Assembly: GCA_902362365.1 (NCBI GenBank)
Contig: CABIVQ010000019.1
Span: 1-52,040, forward strand
Reading direction: 5' to 3'
Source: Clostridiaceae bacterium
GTDB lineage: Bacteria; Bacillota; Clostridia; Peptostreptococcales; Peptostreptococcaceae
DNA: 52,040 nt
The translations under genes were made by a program, and so were the position numbers. Shown piece by piece: positions 40,362 to 49,690 of this stretch; the first letter of the stretch is position 1; every line of letters begins with the position of its first letter. Below the pieces are notes generated by a model. It was not told where the DNA came from and did no database searches. It saw nothing but the letters and a program-made list of their open reading frames with translations.

Positions 40362-41657
40362 TTAATGAGATAATCCCATTGATGTACTTAATATAAAGTT
40401 TAACATAAATAAGAATGTTAAAACATACATTGCAGGTGAAACTTTCTTACCTTGATTAGAAGCTATTTTTAAAATAGTATAAACTATAAATCCTGCAGCT
40501 ATACCATTTACTATATTATAAGTAAGTGGTATTACAGTAATTATAATAGCTATAGATATAGTATCTATTATATCTCCTTTTTCTAAATCAAGGAAAGTTT
40601 GAATCATTAGTATGCCTATAAATATAAGAACAGCACTTATAACACTATTCGGTATAAGTTTTAACACTGGTATTAAAAATAATGACATTAAAAATAATAT
40701 TCCAGAAGTTAAAGCTGCTATCCTTCCTTTTCCACCAGCACTTATACCAGAGAAGTTTTCAGCGGCGACTATAGTTGGGCTAGTACCAAATAAACCTGCT
40801 ATCATGTTAGAAACACCAGCTAAAGTAAAGTTTCTTTGGAAGTCATTTTCTTTATCTAAGGCACCTAACATTCCATATAAAATGCCCATATTTTCAAACA
40901 CTATGACTACAGTTATAGATAATACTGCCATAAAGAATGGTACTGTAAACATATTTTCAAAAGATAAACTTAAGAAAACATTCTTAAAATCACCTATATT
41001 GAAAGCTGTAAAATCTAAATCACTAATAGAAGTTATTTTCATAGCCATAGATAATAATGTTCCCATAAGAATACTAATAAGTATTCCGCCATTAACTTTT
41101 CTCAAGTCTAAAACTAAAATAATAAGTAAAGTGATTAATGTTAAAATAACTTCCTTATTATCTAAGTTACCTAAACCTACTAAAGTATTTTCATTGCTTA
41201 CAACGAGACCACTTTTTTGAAGTCCAATAAATAAAATTAAAAATCCTACTCCTACAGTTATAGCATGTTTTAAATTATTTGGAATTGACTTCATAAGTAT
41301 AGGTGTTATTTTTGTACTTGCAATAATGGTAAATATTATACCACTTACAAATACTGCACCTAATGCAGATTGCCAGCTAAGTCCCATTGAGTTTACAATT
41401 GTATAAGTAAATAATGAATTAATACCCATTCCAGGTACTATTATAAATGGTGAGTTTGCAACAAATCCCATTAAAAATGTTGATACTGCGCAAGTGAAAA
41501 TTGTGGCTATCATAGCTGCATCTGGGCTGATACCAGCATCCGATAGTATGAGCGCATTAGTCATTATAATATAAGCACTTGATATAAATGTGGTTATACC
41601 TGCTAATACCTCCGTTTTAAAATTGTTTGTTTGAAGTGTTACTGTTTGTTTATTCAT
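40362..41657 (-). CDS. NCS2-family purine permease (AzgA-like)
   Basis: A 431-residue transporter of purine bases (hypoxanthine, guanine, adenine or xanthine). It begins NKQTVTLQTNNFKTEVLAGI, then TTFISSAYIIMTNALILSDA, VANSPFIIVPGMGINSLFTY and NMIAGLFGTSPTIVAAENFS, the AzgA-type NCS2 pattern with about 12 helices. ATG 41657 is chosen over an upstream in-frame ATG at 41696 because GGAAAGAGGA lies directly before it and family proteins start there. It converges on the molybdenum cofactor cluster. Purine uptake next to xanthine dehydrogenase-type maturation genes suggests purine catabolism. No purine riboswitch is seen in its leader. Confidence 0.92.
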   Translation of the reverse strand: MNKQTVTLQTNNFKTEVLAGITTFISSAYIIMTNALILSDAGISPDAAMIATIFTCAVSTFLMGFVANSPFIIVPGMGINSLFTYTIVNSMGLSWQSALGAVFVSGIIFTIIASTKITPILMKSIPNNLKHAITVGVGFLILFIGLQKSGLVVSNENTLVGLGNLDNKEVILTLITLLIILVLDLRKVNGGILISILMGTLLSMAMKITSISDLDFTAFNIGDFKNVFLSLSFENMFTVPFFMAVLSITVVIVFENMGILYGMLGALDKENDFQRNFTLAGVSNMIAGLFGTSPTIVAAENFSGISAGGKGRIAALTSGILFLMSLFLIPVLKLIPNSVISAVLIFIGILMIQTFLDLEKGDIIDTISIAIIITVIPLTYNIVNGIAAGFIVYTILKIASNQGKKVSPAMYVLTFLFMLNFILSTSMGLSH

Positions 41658-41828
41658 TCCTCTTTCCTTTTTATTGTGTATCCCTCGCCCTCCCACATAT
41701 AAATATGCTAATACATATTAACATTAAAATTTTTAATTGTCTATAAAATTTTATTCTTTTCAAAATCTTATATAGTAAATAATAATTTGTTTTTGTATAA
41801 TTATAAAAATGAAAGATAGGTGATAAAT

Positions 41829-43925
41829 ATGAAGATTGATAAAATAAAAAGTATGTTAGAGTTTTATACGGATAGAGTTAGATATAATAGTGGATTCTCA
41901 GCATATAAAAGAAATTTAGTTAAAGATAATTATGCAAAAGAAGAAAATAATGTATTTACTTTTTATGGAACTGTTATTGATGAGTATATAAGGCAAAATT
42001 ATACAAGCTTAATAATGATAAATAATGAAAGTAGAGATATATTAAATTGTAGCTGTGATTGTAAGGATTTTATAGCTAAGGATAATCAGCCGAAAATATG
42101 TTCTCATATAGTTGCAACTGTACTTAAGGGTATAGATGATTTATATAAAGAAGAGCCTATTGAGAATGAAGATTATGAAAATATAATTGATCCTAGTTTA
42201 ACTTTAAATATATCTCAATCTAGAGGTGGATATTTAGGAGTAGAATTATATATAGAAGGTATAGATACGAATGAGTATAGAAGAATATTTAATTCTTATA
42301 AAGAAAAGAAAAAACTTCATAGATTATCTTCAGGTGGATATTTAGATTTAAAAAATGAAGATTTAATAACTACATTTAAATTAATTGATAGTTTAGGTAT
42401 ATATATTGATTTTGATAATATGAAAATACCTAATAATAAATCTTTATATCTTGAAAGTTTTATAGAAAAAGAAAATCTAGATTTTATAGATGGTAGAAAA
42501 TATGTTAGTAATATTGCTAAAAAATATAAAAAAGTATCAAAGGCAACTTATGAAATCCCAGAAAATTTAAATGCAAAATTGAGAGATTATCAAATAGAAG
42601 GTTTTAATTATTTCAAATCATTAGCAGATTATGAGTTTGGTGGTATATTAGCAGATGAGATGGGATTAGGTAAAACACTACAATCTATAGCGTTTCTATT
42701 GTCAGAAGAAGGCAAGAAAAGTATAGTTATTGCTCCTACAGCATTAATTCATAACTGGAAGAGTGAGTTTAATAAATTTGCCCCAAGCTTAAAGATTGCA
42801 TTATGCCATGGTAATAAAATTGAAAGAGAAAATATACTAAAGAACTATAGTGGTTATGATGTAATTTTAACTACTTACTCGACTTATAAAAATGATTTAG
42901 ATAAATATGAAGATATTAGATTTGATTACTGCATTATAGATGAAGCTCAGAATATAAAAAATCCAGATTCTGCAATTGCTAAAGCGATTAAGGGTACCAA
43001 TGCAAAAACTAAGTTTGCACTAACAGGTACTCCTATAGAAAATAATTTATTAGAACTTTGGTCTATATTTGATTTTATTATGCCTGGGTATTTATACAAT
43101 AAAGAAAGATTTAAAAATATATTTATTAACAATGATAAAAATATTGAAGAGCTTAAAAAAATGATAAAGCCATTTATTTTAAGAAGAACTAAAAAAGAAG
43201 TTGTAAGAGAATTGCCTGATAAAATAGAACATAAATATTATATTGAGTTAGAAAAGGAACATAAAAGAGCATATTTAGGTTTTGTCAAATTAATAAAGAA
43301 TAAATTAAAGGAAGCTAACCAAGATAAAATAACTATTTTTTCTTACTTAACAAAATTAAGACAGCTAGCCTTAGCACCAGATATTATGGTTAAAAATTAT
43401 TCTGGAAAGAACTCCAAGATAGATATTTTATTAGATATTATTAACGATAATAAGGAAAGAAAAATACTTATATTTTCACAATTTACTAAGGTATTAGGTT
43501 TAATTGGAGATAGATTGAAAGAAAATAATATACCATATAGTTATTTAGATGGAAAAACAGATGCAAAAAAGAGATTAAGTTTAGTTAATGAATTTAATGA
43601 ATCAGAAGATACAAAGATATTCTTAATTTCATTAAAAGCGGGAGGAACTGGACTTAATTTGACAAGTGCATCTATGGTAATACATTTTGACCCATGGTGG
43701 AATCCATCTGTAGAAAATCAAGCAAGTGATAGAGCTCATAGAATTGGTCAAAATAATGTAGTAGATGTAGTTAAGCTAATAGCTAAAGATACAGTAGAAG
43801 AAAAAGTTATTGGTTTACAAGAAAGTAAAAAAGATTTAATCGATAGTGTTATAGATGGAAATTTAGAGAATAGTAGTGTTCTTAAAAATTTATCAGAAGA
43901 TAATTTGATAGATTTATTTATGTAA
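41829..43925 (+). CDS. SNF2-family DEAD/DEAH ATPase with N-terminal SWIM zinc finger
   Basis: A 698-residue HepA/SNF2 translocase. The SWIM domain near residues 70-100 reads NCSCDCKDF...CSHIVATVL (CxC...CxH). The SNF2 core has GGILADEMGLGKTLQSIAFL (Walker A at about 274-282), DYCIIDEAQNIKNP (DEAQ at about 371) and FALTGTPIENNLLELWSIFD. The C-terminal helicase lobe has SLKAGGTGLNLTSASMVIHF and QASDRAHRIGQ. It is shorter than many bacterial SWIM-SNF2 proteins (about 1000) because the middle region is brief. ATG 41829 follows AGATAGGTGATAA; an upstream in-frame GTG at 41820 overlaps that site. The role in DNA or nucleoprotein remodelling is inferred from family. Confidence 0.92.
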   Translation: MKIDKIKSMLEFYTDRVRYNSGFSAYKRNLVKDNYAKEENNVFTFYGTVIDEYIRQNYTSLIMINNESRDILNCSCDCKDFIAKDNQPKICSHIVATVLKGIDDLYKEEPIENEDYENIIDPSLTLNISQSRGGYLGVELYIEGIDTNEYRRIFNSYKEKKKLHRLSSGGYLDLKNEDLITTFKLIDSLGIYIDFDNMKIPNNKSLYLESFIEKENLDFIDGRKYVSNIAKKYKKVSKATYEIPENLNAKLRDYQIEGFNYFKSLADYEFGGILADEMGLGKTLQSIAFLLSEEGKKSIVIAPTALIHNWKSEFNKFAPSLKIALCHGNKIERENILKNYSGYDVILTTYSTYKNDLDKYEDIRFDYCIIDEAQNIKNPDSAIAKAIKGTNAKTKFALTGTPIENNLLELWSIFDFIMPGYLYNKERFKNIFINNDKNIEELKKMIKPFILRRTKKEVVRELPDKIEHKYYIELEKEHKRAYLGFVKLIKNKLKEANQDKITIFSYLTKLRQLALAPDIMVKNYSGKNSKIDILLDIINDNKERKILIFSQFTKVLGLIGDRLKENNIPYSYLDGKTDAKKRLSLVNEFNESEDTKIFLISLKAGGTGLNLTSASMVIHFDPWWNPSVENQASDRAHRIGQNNVVDVVKLIAKDTVEEKVIGLQESKKDLIDSVIDGNLENSSVLKNLSEDNLIDLFM

Positions 43926-43971
43926 CTCTGATAGTATTTTTAATAGATGAATATTAATAATGGAGGTCAAT

Positions 43972-44643
43972 ATGTGGAAAATAAAGGGAATAATATTTGA
44001 TATGGATGGAGTTTTAGTTGATACTGAAAGAATATCGTTTAAATTCTGGGAAAAATCATTTGAAAAATATGGATATAAGTATTCTATGGATACTCATTTA
44101 TCTTTAATTGGAAGAAATAATAATAGTATTAGAAACATACTTGGAGAAACATTTGGAACAGAGTTTCCTTTAGATGAAATTTGTAATTATAAATCTGAAA
44201 GTATGATTAAGTATTTATTAGAAGAAGGAACACCACTTAAGATAGGAGTATTTGAATTATTAGATTATTTAAGAGAGAATAACTATAAAATAGCAGTAGC
44301 AACTTCTACTCATAAAGAAAGGGCTATTCAAAGGTTAGAAAGTGTTGGGATTAAAGAAAAGTTTGATGATATGGTTTGTGGAGATGAAATAGAACATTCT
44401 AAACCAAATCCTGAGATATTTTTAAAGGCTGCTGAAAAATTAGGCTTAAAACCTGAAGAGTGCATAGTTATCGAGGACTCACCAGCTGGTGTAGAAGCAG
44501 GATATAAAGGTGGAATGACAGTTATTAATGTTCCAGATATGAAAATGCCTGATGAAGAAATGAAAAAGTATTCATCACTTATATGCAACAATTTACTAGA
44601 TGTTAAAGAGTATTTAGAGACTAAAGTTGCTACCGTATATTAA
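43972..44643 (+). CDS. HAD-family phosphatase (beta-phosphoglucomutase-like)
   Basis: A 223-residue HAD hydrolase of subfamily IA. Motif I is GIIFDMDGVLVDTERISFKF with nucleophile Asp and acid/base Asp. Motif II is VATSTHKERAIQRL, motif III Lys is in HSKPNPEIFLKAAEKLGL, and motif IV is CIVIEDSPAGVEAG. The alpha-helical cap lies between residues 20 and 85. Substrates are likely sugar phosphates or similar. The true start is ATG 43972: the upstream in-frame ATG at 43960 is part of the ATGGAGGTC ribosome site itself. Confidence 0.9.
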   Translation: MWKIKGIIFDMDGVLVDTERISFKFWEKSFEKYGYKYSMDTHLSLIGRNNNSIRNILGETFGTEFPLDEICNYKSESMIKYLLEEGTPLKIGVFELLDYLRENNYKIAVATSTHKERAIQRLESVGIKEKFDDMVCGDEIEHSKPNPEIFLKAAEKLGLKPEECIVIEDSPAGVEAGYKGGMTVINVPDMKMPDEEMKKYSSLICNNLLDVKEYLETKVATVY

Positions 44644-44698
44644 TTTATCAATTTAATAAGATTTTCTTTATATAGACAAGTTAATTTTAATAGAAAAA

Positions 44699-44727
44699 GA
44701 GCAAGCGTTAGACTTGGTCTTTTTTAT
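44699..44727 (+). terminator. Terminator after the HAD gene
   Basis: GAGCAAG (44699-44705) pairs with CTTGGTC (44713-44719) with one mismatch, followed by TTTTTTATTTATT. Just beyond it the block TTTATTATATAATAAAA occurs twice, an AT-rich direct repeat in the thyA leader. Confidence 0.65.
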
Positions 44728-44856
44728 TTATTATATAATAAAATAAATGATAAAAAAATGAATTTATTATATAATAAAAAAATGAAATATATTATAAAAA
44801 ATTACAACAAAATAATATATAATAATATGTATTATATTGGATGGGAGGCGCTATTT

Positions 44857-45687
44857 ATGAATAAAGCAGATAAAATATTTAAAGAAACAATGATAAAAAT
44901 TTTAGAAGAAGGTACTAAAGATGAAGGTCCTAGACCATATTATCCATCAGATAATTCACCTGCTCACAGTACTTTTATTACACACCAAGTACATACTTAT
45001 GATATTAGTAAAGGTGAATTACCTATAATAACTCTTAGACCTATTGCTATAAAAAATGCTATTAAAGAAATACTTTGGATATACCAAGACCAAACTAGTA
45101 GCTTAGATGTATTAAAGAATAAATACAACATACACTGGTGGGATGAATGGGAAAGTAAAGATAGACCAGGAACAATTGGACAAAGATATGGAGCAACAGT
45201 AAAAAAACATAACTTAATGAACAATCTTTTAGATGAAATAAAAAAGAATCCTTATGGTAGAAGACATATAATGAGCTTATGGCAAGAAGAAGATTTTAAA
45301 GAAACTGACGGACTAAAGCCTTGTGCATATGAAACAATATGGACAGTTAGAGGAGAATACTTAGATATGTCACTAACTCAAAGAAGCTCAGACTTTATAG
45401 TAGCTGGTCATATTAATGGTATGCAATATGTTGCATTATTAATGATGGTAGCAAGACACTGCGGATTAAAACCAGGTAAATTTACTCATTATATAATAAA
45501 TCTTCATTTATATGATAGACATGAAGAAAATGCAAAATTAATGATAGAAAGAGAAGCTATTGACTGTGAACCAAAACTTATATTAAATCCAGAAAAAACT
45601 GACTTCTATTCATTTACAATAGATGATTTCGAATTAGTTGGATATGAAAGTGTGAAGCCACAGTTGAAGTTTGAATTAGCTATATAA
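44857..45687 (+). CDS. thyA: Thymidylate synthase ThyA
   Basis: The 276-residue enzyme converts dUMP and methylene-tetrahydrofolate to dTMP and dihydrofolate. It shows GTIGQRYGATVKKHNLMNNL, NPYGRRHIMSLWQEEDF, the catalytic Cys in GLKPCAYETIWTVRGEYLDM, then QRSSDFIVAGHINGMQYVAL and HYIINLHLYDRHEENA. ATG 44857 is chosen because GGGAGGCGC precedes it; an in-frame ATG at 44758 would add 33 Lys/Asn/Tyr-rich residues from the AT-rich leader without a ribosome site. The active-site motif PCAYE differs from the common PCH and is found in a Firmicutes subgroup. It is followed by the reductase that regenerates the folate. Confidence 0.95.
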   Translation: MNKADKIFKETMIKILEEGTKDEGPRPYYPSDNSPAHSTFITHQVHTYDISKGELPIITLRPIAIKNAIKEILWIYQDQTSSLDVLKNKYNIHWWDEWESKDRPGTIGQRYGATVKKHNLMNNLLDEIKKNPYGRRHIMSLWQEEDFKETDGLKPCAYETIWTVRGEYLDMSLTQRSSDFIVAGHINGMQYVALLMMVARHCGLKPGKFTHYIINLHLYDRHEENAKLMIEREAIDCEPKLILNPEKTDFYSFTIDDFELVGYESVKPQLKFELAI

Positions 45688-45724
45688 TATTAATATTTTA
45701 AATAAATTACTAAGAGAGGTAAAT

Positions 45725-46213
45725 ATGATAAAGATTATAGTTGCAGTAGATGAAAAAGGTGCAATCGGAAGAAATAATGAACTTTTATATCATATAAAAG
45801 ATGATTTAAAAAACTTTAAGAGTTTAACATCAGGAAATGTGGTAGTTATGGGTAGAAACACTTGGGAGTCATTACCAATTAAGCCTCTTCCAAATAGAGA
45901 AAATATAGTGTTAACAACGACTAATAAAAAATTAAATGGAGCAAAAGTAATTAACAGTTTTGACGAATTAGAGAACTATTTAAAAGATACAGAAAAAGAT
46001 ATATATATTATGGGAGGAGCTTCAATTTATAATCAAGTTATGGAAAGTAAATTAGTTGATGAAGCCCATGTAACTTTTGTGAAAGATATAGTAGAAGATG
46101 CAGACACATTTATATCTATAGATAATCTTAAAGAATTATTGCCAAGAGAAAATTATGTTACTACTTTTGAGCAAGATGATTTAAAAGCTGATTATATTAT
46201 TCTTTCTAAATAG
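45725..46213 (+). CDS. folA: Dihydrofolate reductase
   Basis: The 162-residue enzyme reduces dihydrofolate, the by-product of ThyA, with NADPH. Motifs: IKIIVAVDEKGAIGRNNELL, HIKDDLKNFKSLTSGNVVVM with the active-site Asp, GRNTWESLPIKPLPNRENIV and DIYIMGGASIYNQVMESKLV. AGAGAGGTAA precedes ATG 45725, 38 bases after thyA, so the two are likely one operon. Length and motifs are those of the chromosomal type; nothing suggests a trimethoprim-resistance cassette. Confidence 0.95.
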   Translation: MIKIIVAVDEKGAIGRNNELLYHIKDDLKNFKSLTSGNVVVMGRNTWESLPIKPLPNRENIVLTTTNKKLNGAKVINSFDELENYLKDTEKDIYIMGGASIYNQVMESKLVDEAHVTFVKDIVEDADTFISIDNLKELLPRENYVTTFEQDDLKADYIILSK

Positions 46214-46292
46214 AAGATATTTACTTATTTTCTATTTAGAAACTATGGCTTGCCTAAATATAGGAGTTTCCTATTTTAGGTGAGCTTTTTAT
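46204..46292 (+). terminator. Double hairpin terminator after thyA-folA
   Basis: A perfect stem TTTCTAAATAGAA (46204-46216) / TTCTATTTAGAAA (46230-46242) spans the folA stop. It is followed by a longer one, GCTTGCCTAAATATAGGA (46248-46265) with TCCTATTTTAGGTGAGC (46269-46285), and TTTTTAT. From 46293 to 46560 I see no gene. Confidence 0.8.
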
Positions 46293-46560
46293 GAAAACAT
46301 TTATTTTACTATCATAATATTAATAGAAGTTATTAATTAAGCATTTATTAAATTTAAACTAAAAAACTTTGGCATTCAAAGATTTTGCGGTTAAAATATT
46401 AAGATATGAAGGCGATAGTATAGAATAACTATTTAATATAAGATTATAAAATTGAATTTGTAAAATATTATAGTAATTAAAAAATAGATTACTATCTTAA
46501 ACATATAATATATTTTTTCTTAGGAGTATGGGGAATGTTTGAAAGGAAATAGAAAAATTT

Positions 46561-47517
46561 ATGAGAAAAAAGAAGATTAAAAAAATGGTAAGATATCTTG
46601 TGGTTGTAATTATTATTTTAGGAATTGGAATTTTAGGATATATAGGAAATTATTTTTATAATTTAGCTCTCGATCCGAATACTTCAAAAAGTATTATATT
46701 TGGAGAAGAAGATGAAGATGAAACAAGTGGAGAAATAAATAAAGCAGCTGAAAAGTGGCTATTAGAAGAGTCTAATTACAAAGATGAGTATATTACATCT
46801 TTTGATAAATTAAAATTACATGGCTATAAAGTAAATAATAAGACTAATAGTAATAAATGGGTCATTGCAGTTCATGGATATACTAGTGAAGGTATAAATA
46901 TGAGTAATGTAGCAAAAGAATATTACGACATGGGATATAATGTACTAATTCCAGACCTAAGAGCTCACGGCAAGAGCCAAGGAGACTATATAGGTATGGG
47001 ATGGGACGATAGAAAAGATATAATATCTTGGATAGATTTTATAAAGAAGGAAGACCCAAATGCACAAGTAGTACTTCATGGAGTTTCTATGGGGGCAGCA
47101 ACTGTTATGATGACATCAGGAGAAGAGTTACCATCTAATGTAAAGTCAATAGTGGCTGATTGTGGATATACTTCGGTTTGGGATCAATTTTCGTATCAAT
47201 TAAAAGAGTTATTTAATTTAGATGCATTTCCATTTATGAATGTATCTAGTATAGTAACTAAAATACGTGCTGGATATTGGTTAAAAGAAGCTTCAGCGAT
47301 AGAACAAGTAGCAAAATCTAAAACTCCAATACTATTTATACACGGTGATAAGGATGATTTTGTACCGTATTATATGATGGATGAATTGTATGACAGTACT
47401 AAATCAGAAAAGGAAAAATTAGTGGTTGAAGGAGCAGCTCACGCTAAGTCATCTACGGTTAACCCAGAGCTTTATTGGTCAACAATAGAAACTTTTACAA
47501 ATAAATATGTAGATTAA
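46561..47517 (+). CDS. Membrane-anchored alpha/beta hydrolase (S33/lysophospholipase-like)
   Basis: A 318-residue protein with a very basic start, one membrane helix (YLVVVIIILGIGILGYIGNY) and an extracellular-facing hydrolase domain. Elements: KWVIAVHGYTSEGINMSNVA with the oxyanion loop, the nucleophile elbow HGVSMGAA (Ser about 176), catalytic Asp in FIHGDKDDFVPYYM and His in EGAAHAKSS. The family includes esterases, peptidases and acyltransferases, so the substrate is open. ATG 46561 has GAAAGGAAATAG upstream at somewhat long spacing. It is an isolated gene just before the fluoride riboswitch, with no link to it seen. Confidence 0.88.
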   Translation: MRKKKIKKMVRYLVVVIIILGIGILGYIGNYFYNLALDPNTSKSIIFGEEDEDETSGEINKAAEKWLLEESNYKDEYITSFDKLKLHGYKVNNKTNSNKWVIAVHGYTSEGINMSNVAKEYYDMGYNVLIPDLRAHGKSQGDYIGMGWDDRKDIISWIDFIKKEDPNAQVVLHGVSMGAATVMMTSGEELPSNVKSIVADCGYTSVWDQFSYQLKELFNLDAFPFMNVSSIVTKIRAGYWLKEASAIEQVAKSKTPILFIHGDKDDFVPYYMMDELYDSTKSEKEKLVVEGAAHAKSSTVNPELYWSTIETFTNKYVD

Positions 47518-47563
47518 ATTTACAAAGTTAAATTATTATGTTATCATCATTAATATAAAATAA

Positions 47564-47640
47564 TAGGCGATGGAGTTCGCCATTAAACGCGAAAGCTAAT
47601 GACTCCTACTCTCTAAATGAGGGTAGGGGTCTATTTTTTT
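47564..47640 (+). promoter_or_regulatory. Fluoride riboswitch (crcB motif) with terminator expression platform
   Basis: TAGGCGATGGAGTTCGCC (from 47564) and the following AAAGCTAATGACTCCTAC match the crcB RNA consensus (GGCGATGGxGTTCGCC ... CTAATGACxCCTAC), including the conserved pseudoknot segments. The 3' part GACTCCTACTCTC (47601-47613) also pairs with GAGGGTAGGGGTC (47619-47631) before a T7 run, so aptamer and terminator compete for the same strand. By known mechanism, fluoride binding would prevent termination and turn on the antiporter at 47661. Confidence 0.93.
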
Positions 47641-47660
47641 GTAAATTAGGAGGAGTGTAT

Positions 47661-48890
47661 ATGGTTTTATTATTTAGTTTATTACTTATTGGTATTACAG
47701 CAAACTACAGTGGAGTTTTAGCAGAGAAAATTAAGTTACCAGGGCTTATTGGTATGATGATAATGGGAATGTTAATAGGGCCTTCATTTTTTAATCTAGT
47801 ACCTCAAGTTACTTTGGATATATCTTCAGCATTAAAGGATATAGCCTTAGTAACAGTATTATTTATAGGAGGGCTTGGGATTAGTGTTTCCCAAATAAAA
47901 GATATAGGAAGACCGGCAATTTTATTAAGTATTATACCTGCTACTTTAGAAGGATTTACAGTAGCATTTTTAGCAATGATATTTTTAGATTTTACATTTA
48001 TACAAGGTGCTATTTTAGGTTTTATAATTGCTGCAGTTAGCCCGGCTGTACTTATTCCATCCATGGTATCTTTAATTAATAGGAAGGTGGGACAGGATAA
48101 AGCTATACCGCAAATGTTACTGGTGGGTGCAAGTGCAGATGATACTATAGCAATAACACTGTTTACAACTTTTTTAGGTATTTATATGCAAAGTAATAAT
48201 GGTGAAAGTATATCTATAATAAGTCAGATTATAAGTATACCAGTTACAATTATCCTTAGTATAATTATTGGGGTTATAGCATTTAAAATTACTAAGAGAT
48301 ATATTGAAAATGCGGAAAATAAATATATAAAGCTATCAATAGCTTCTTTTATCTGTCTAGGAATGAGATTTATTGAGAAGGATTTACATTTAGAAATTTT
48401 TAATTCTTTACTAACTGTTATGGTTTATGGATTTTTAATAAGAAATTATACTATAAATAGTTCTAAGATGATTTTAGATAATATGAACTCAATATGGAAT
48501 ATAGGGAAGTTATATTTATTTACTTTTGTAGGTATGGCAATTAATCCTGTATTAGTAGGCGAATACTTATTTATTGGTATAGTAATACTTACATGCTCTT
48601 TATTTATTAGATCAATAGGTGTATTATTAGCTTTAGTAGGTACTAATTTAAATATAAAAGAACGATTATTTTGTGTTGTTGCATATCTTCCAAAAGCAAC
48701 AGTTCAATCTGCAAAAGCTGCAATACCTTTACAAATGGGGGTTGCAGGTGGTGAAATAATGCAGGCAATTGCTATATTAAGTGTTCTAATTACAGCACCA
48801 ATAGGAGCTATAGGAATAAAGTTAACTAGTGATAAGCTTTTATCAACTAAAGAATATACATCTGAAGAGATGCTATTTTATAATACTTAG
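47661..48890 (+). CDS. Cation:proton antiporter (CPA family), fluoride-riboswitch controlled
   Basis: A 409-residue polytopic protein with about 12 helices: VLLFSLLLIGITANYSGVLA, LPGLIGMMIMGMLIGPSFFN, LVTVLFIGGLGISVSQIKDI, the two-Asp motif GASADDTIAITLFTTF and YLPKATVQSAKAAIPLQMGV near the end. These are NhaP/CPA1-type features. Control by the fluoride riboswitch implies a role in fluoride or pH stress; antiporters are a known minority class of genes under this RNA besides crcB and CLC-F. ATG 47661 lies 8 bases after AGGAGG; an in-frame GTG at 47655 is too close to it. Confidence 0.92.
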   Translation: MVLLFSLLLIGITANYSGVLAEKIKLPGLIGMMIMGMLIGPSFFNLVPQVTLDISSALKDIALVTVLFIGGLGISVSQIKDIGRPAILLSIIPATLEGFTVAFLAMIFLDFTFIQGAILGFIIAAVSPAVLIPSMVSLINRKVGQDKAIPQMLLVGASADDTIAITLFTTFLGIYMQSNNGESISIISQIISIPVTIILSIIIGVIAFKITKRYIENAENKYIKLSIASFICLGMRFIEKDLHLEIFNSLLTVMVYGFLIRNYTINSSKMILDNMNSIWNIGKLYLFTFVGMAINPVLVGEYLFIGIVILTCSLFIRSIGVLLALVGTNLNIKERLFCVVAYLPKATVQSAKAAIPLQMGVAGGEIMQAIAILSVLITAPIGAIGIKLTSDKLLSTKEYTSEEMLFYNT

Positions 48891-49043
48891 TTAAGATAAA
48901 TCTTGTACAATAAAAATAAATTCCTATAGTATAATAAATATAAGTAGTAATGATATAATATATTTTGTATGAAGTAGTTTTGAAACTATTTTTATAAAAT
49001 ATAAATAATCTTTAATTAAAAACTATAGAAATGGATGATAATA

Positions 49044-49688
49044 ATGAGCAAAAAAATGAAGATAGAAAAACCTAAGATTTCTAGCAAATTAATAGAGTCT
49101 ACAGATATAATAGAGAAAATACTAGATTATGAAACAGTAGAAGACTCATTAATAGAGGATACAGAAATACAAGATATTAATAATATAATTGTAAAGTTTA
49201 ATGGGTGTATATTTAGAAATGTAGTTTTTGAAAATTGTGATTTTAGAAAAATTGATATGGTTGATGTAGTTTTTGAGAACTGCGATTTATCAAATATAGA
49301 TTTTTCTGATAGTGGTATTTATAGAGTTGAATTTATAAATTGTAAACTAATAGGAAGTATTTTTAATGATTGTATTTTAAAAAGTGTTTTATTTAAAGAT
49401 TGTGCAGGAAGGTACTCTAACTTTGCATTTTCTAAATTTAAAGGTGTAAGTTATATTAACTCTGACTTTAGTTTTTCTGTTTTCCAAGAAGTAGAAAATG
49501 AAATGCTTTTGCTAGATTCAACCAATTTAGTAAAAACAGTGTTTACAGGAGTATCTTTGGATAAGGTTGATTTTACTAATTGTGATATAGAAGCCATAGA
49601 AGTAAGATTAAAAGATGTATATGGTGGGATTTTCTCACTAGATCAGGCAATAGATTTAACTAAATTAATGGGAATAGTAATAAAGTAA
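49044..49688 (+). CDS. Pentapeptide-repeat protein
   Basis: A 214-residue protein whose residues about 60-200 are pentapeptide-like repeats with Phe or Leu at the centre: FRNVVFENCDFRKIDMVDVV, FENCDLSNIDFSDSGIYRVE and FTNCDIEAIEVRL. They should form a right-handed quadrilateral beta-helix. The N-terminal 45 residues are charged and non-repeat. Some members shield DNA gyrase, but most have no known function, and no gyrase link is visible. Starts at 49035 and 49044 are both possible; GGATGAT favours 49044. Confidence 0.85.
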   Translation: MSKKMKIEKPKISSKLIESTDIIEKILDYETVEDSLIEDTEIQDINNIIVKFNGCIFRNVVFENCDFRKIDMVDVVFENCDLSNIDFSDSGIYRVEFINCKLIGSIFNDCILKSVLFKDCAGRYSNFAFSKFKGVSYINSDFSFSVFQEVENEMLLLDSTNLVKTVFTGVSLDKVDFTNCDIEAIEVRLKDVYGGIFSLDQAIDLTKLMGIVIK

Positions 49689-49690
49689 AG

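Noticed and set aside
40612..41220. 202-residue + strand frame antisense to the purine permease
   Set aside because: The permease frame has clear family motifs, start and ribosome site; the antisense frame has none.
44758..44856. 33-residue N-terminal extension of ThyA
   Set aside because: It is Lys/Asn/Tyr-rich translation of AT-rich leader DNA containing a direct repeat; the ribosome site lies before ATG 44857.
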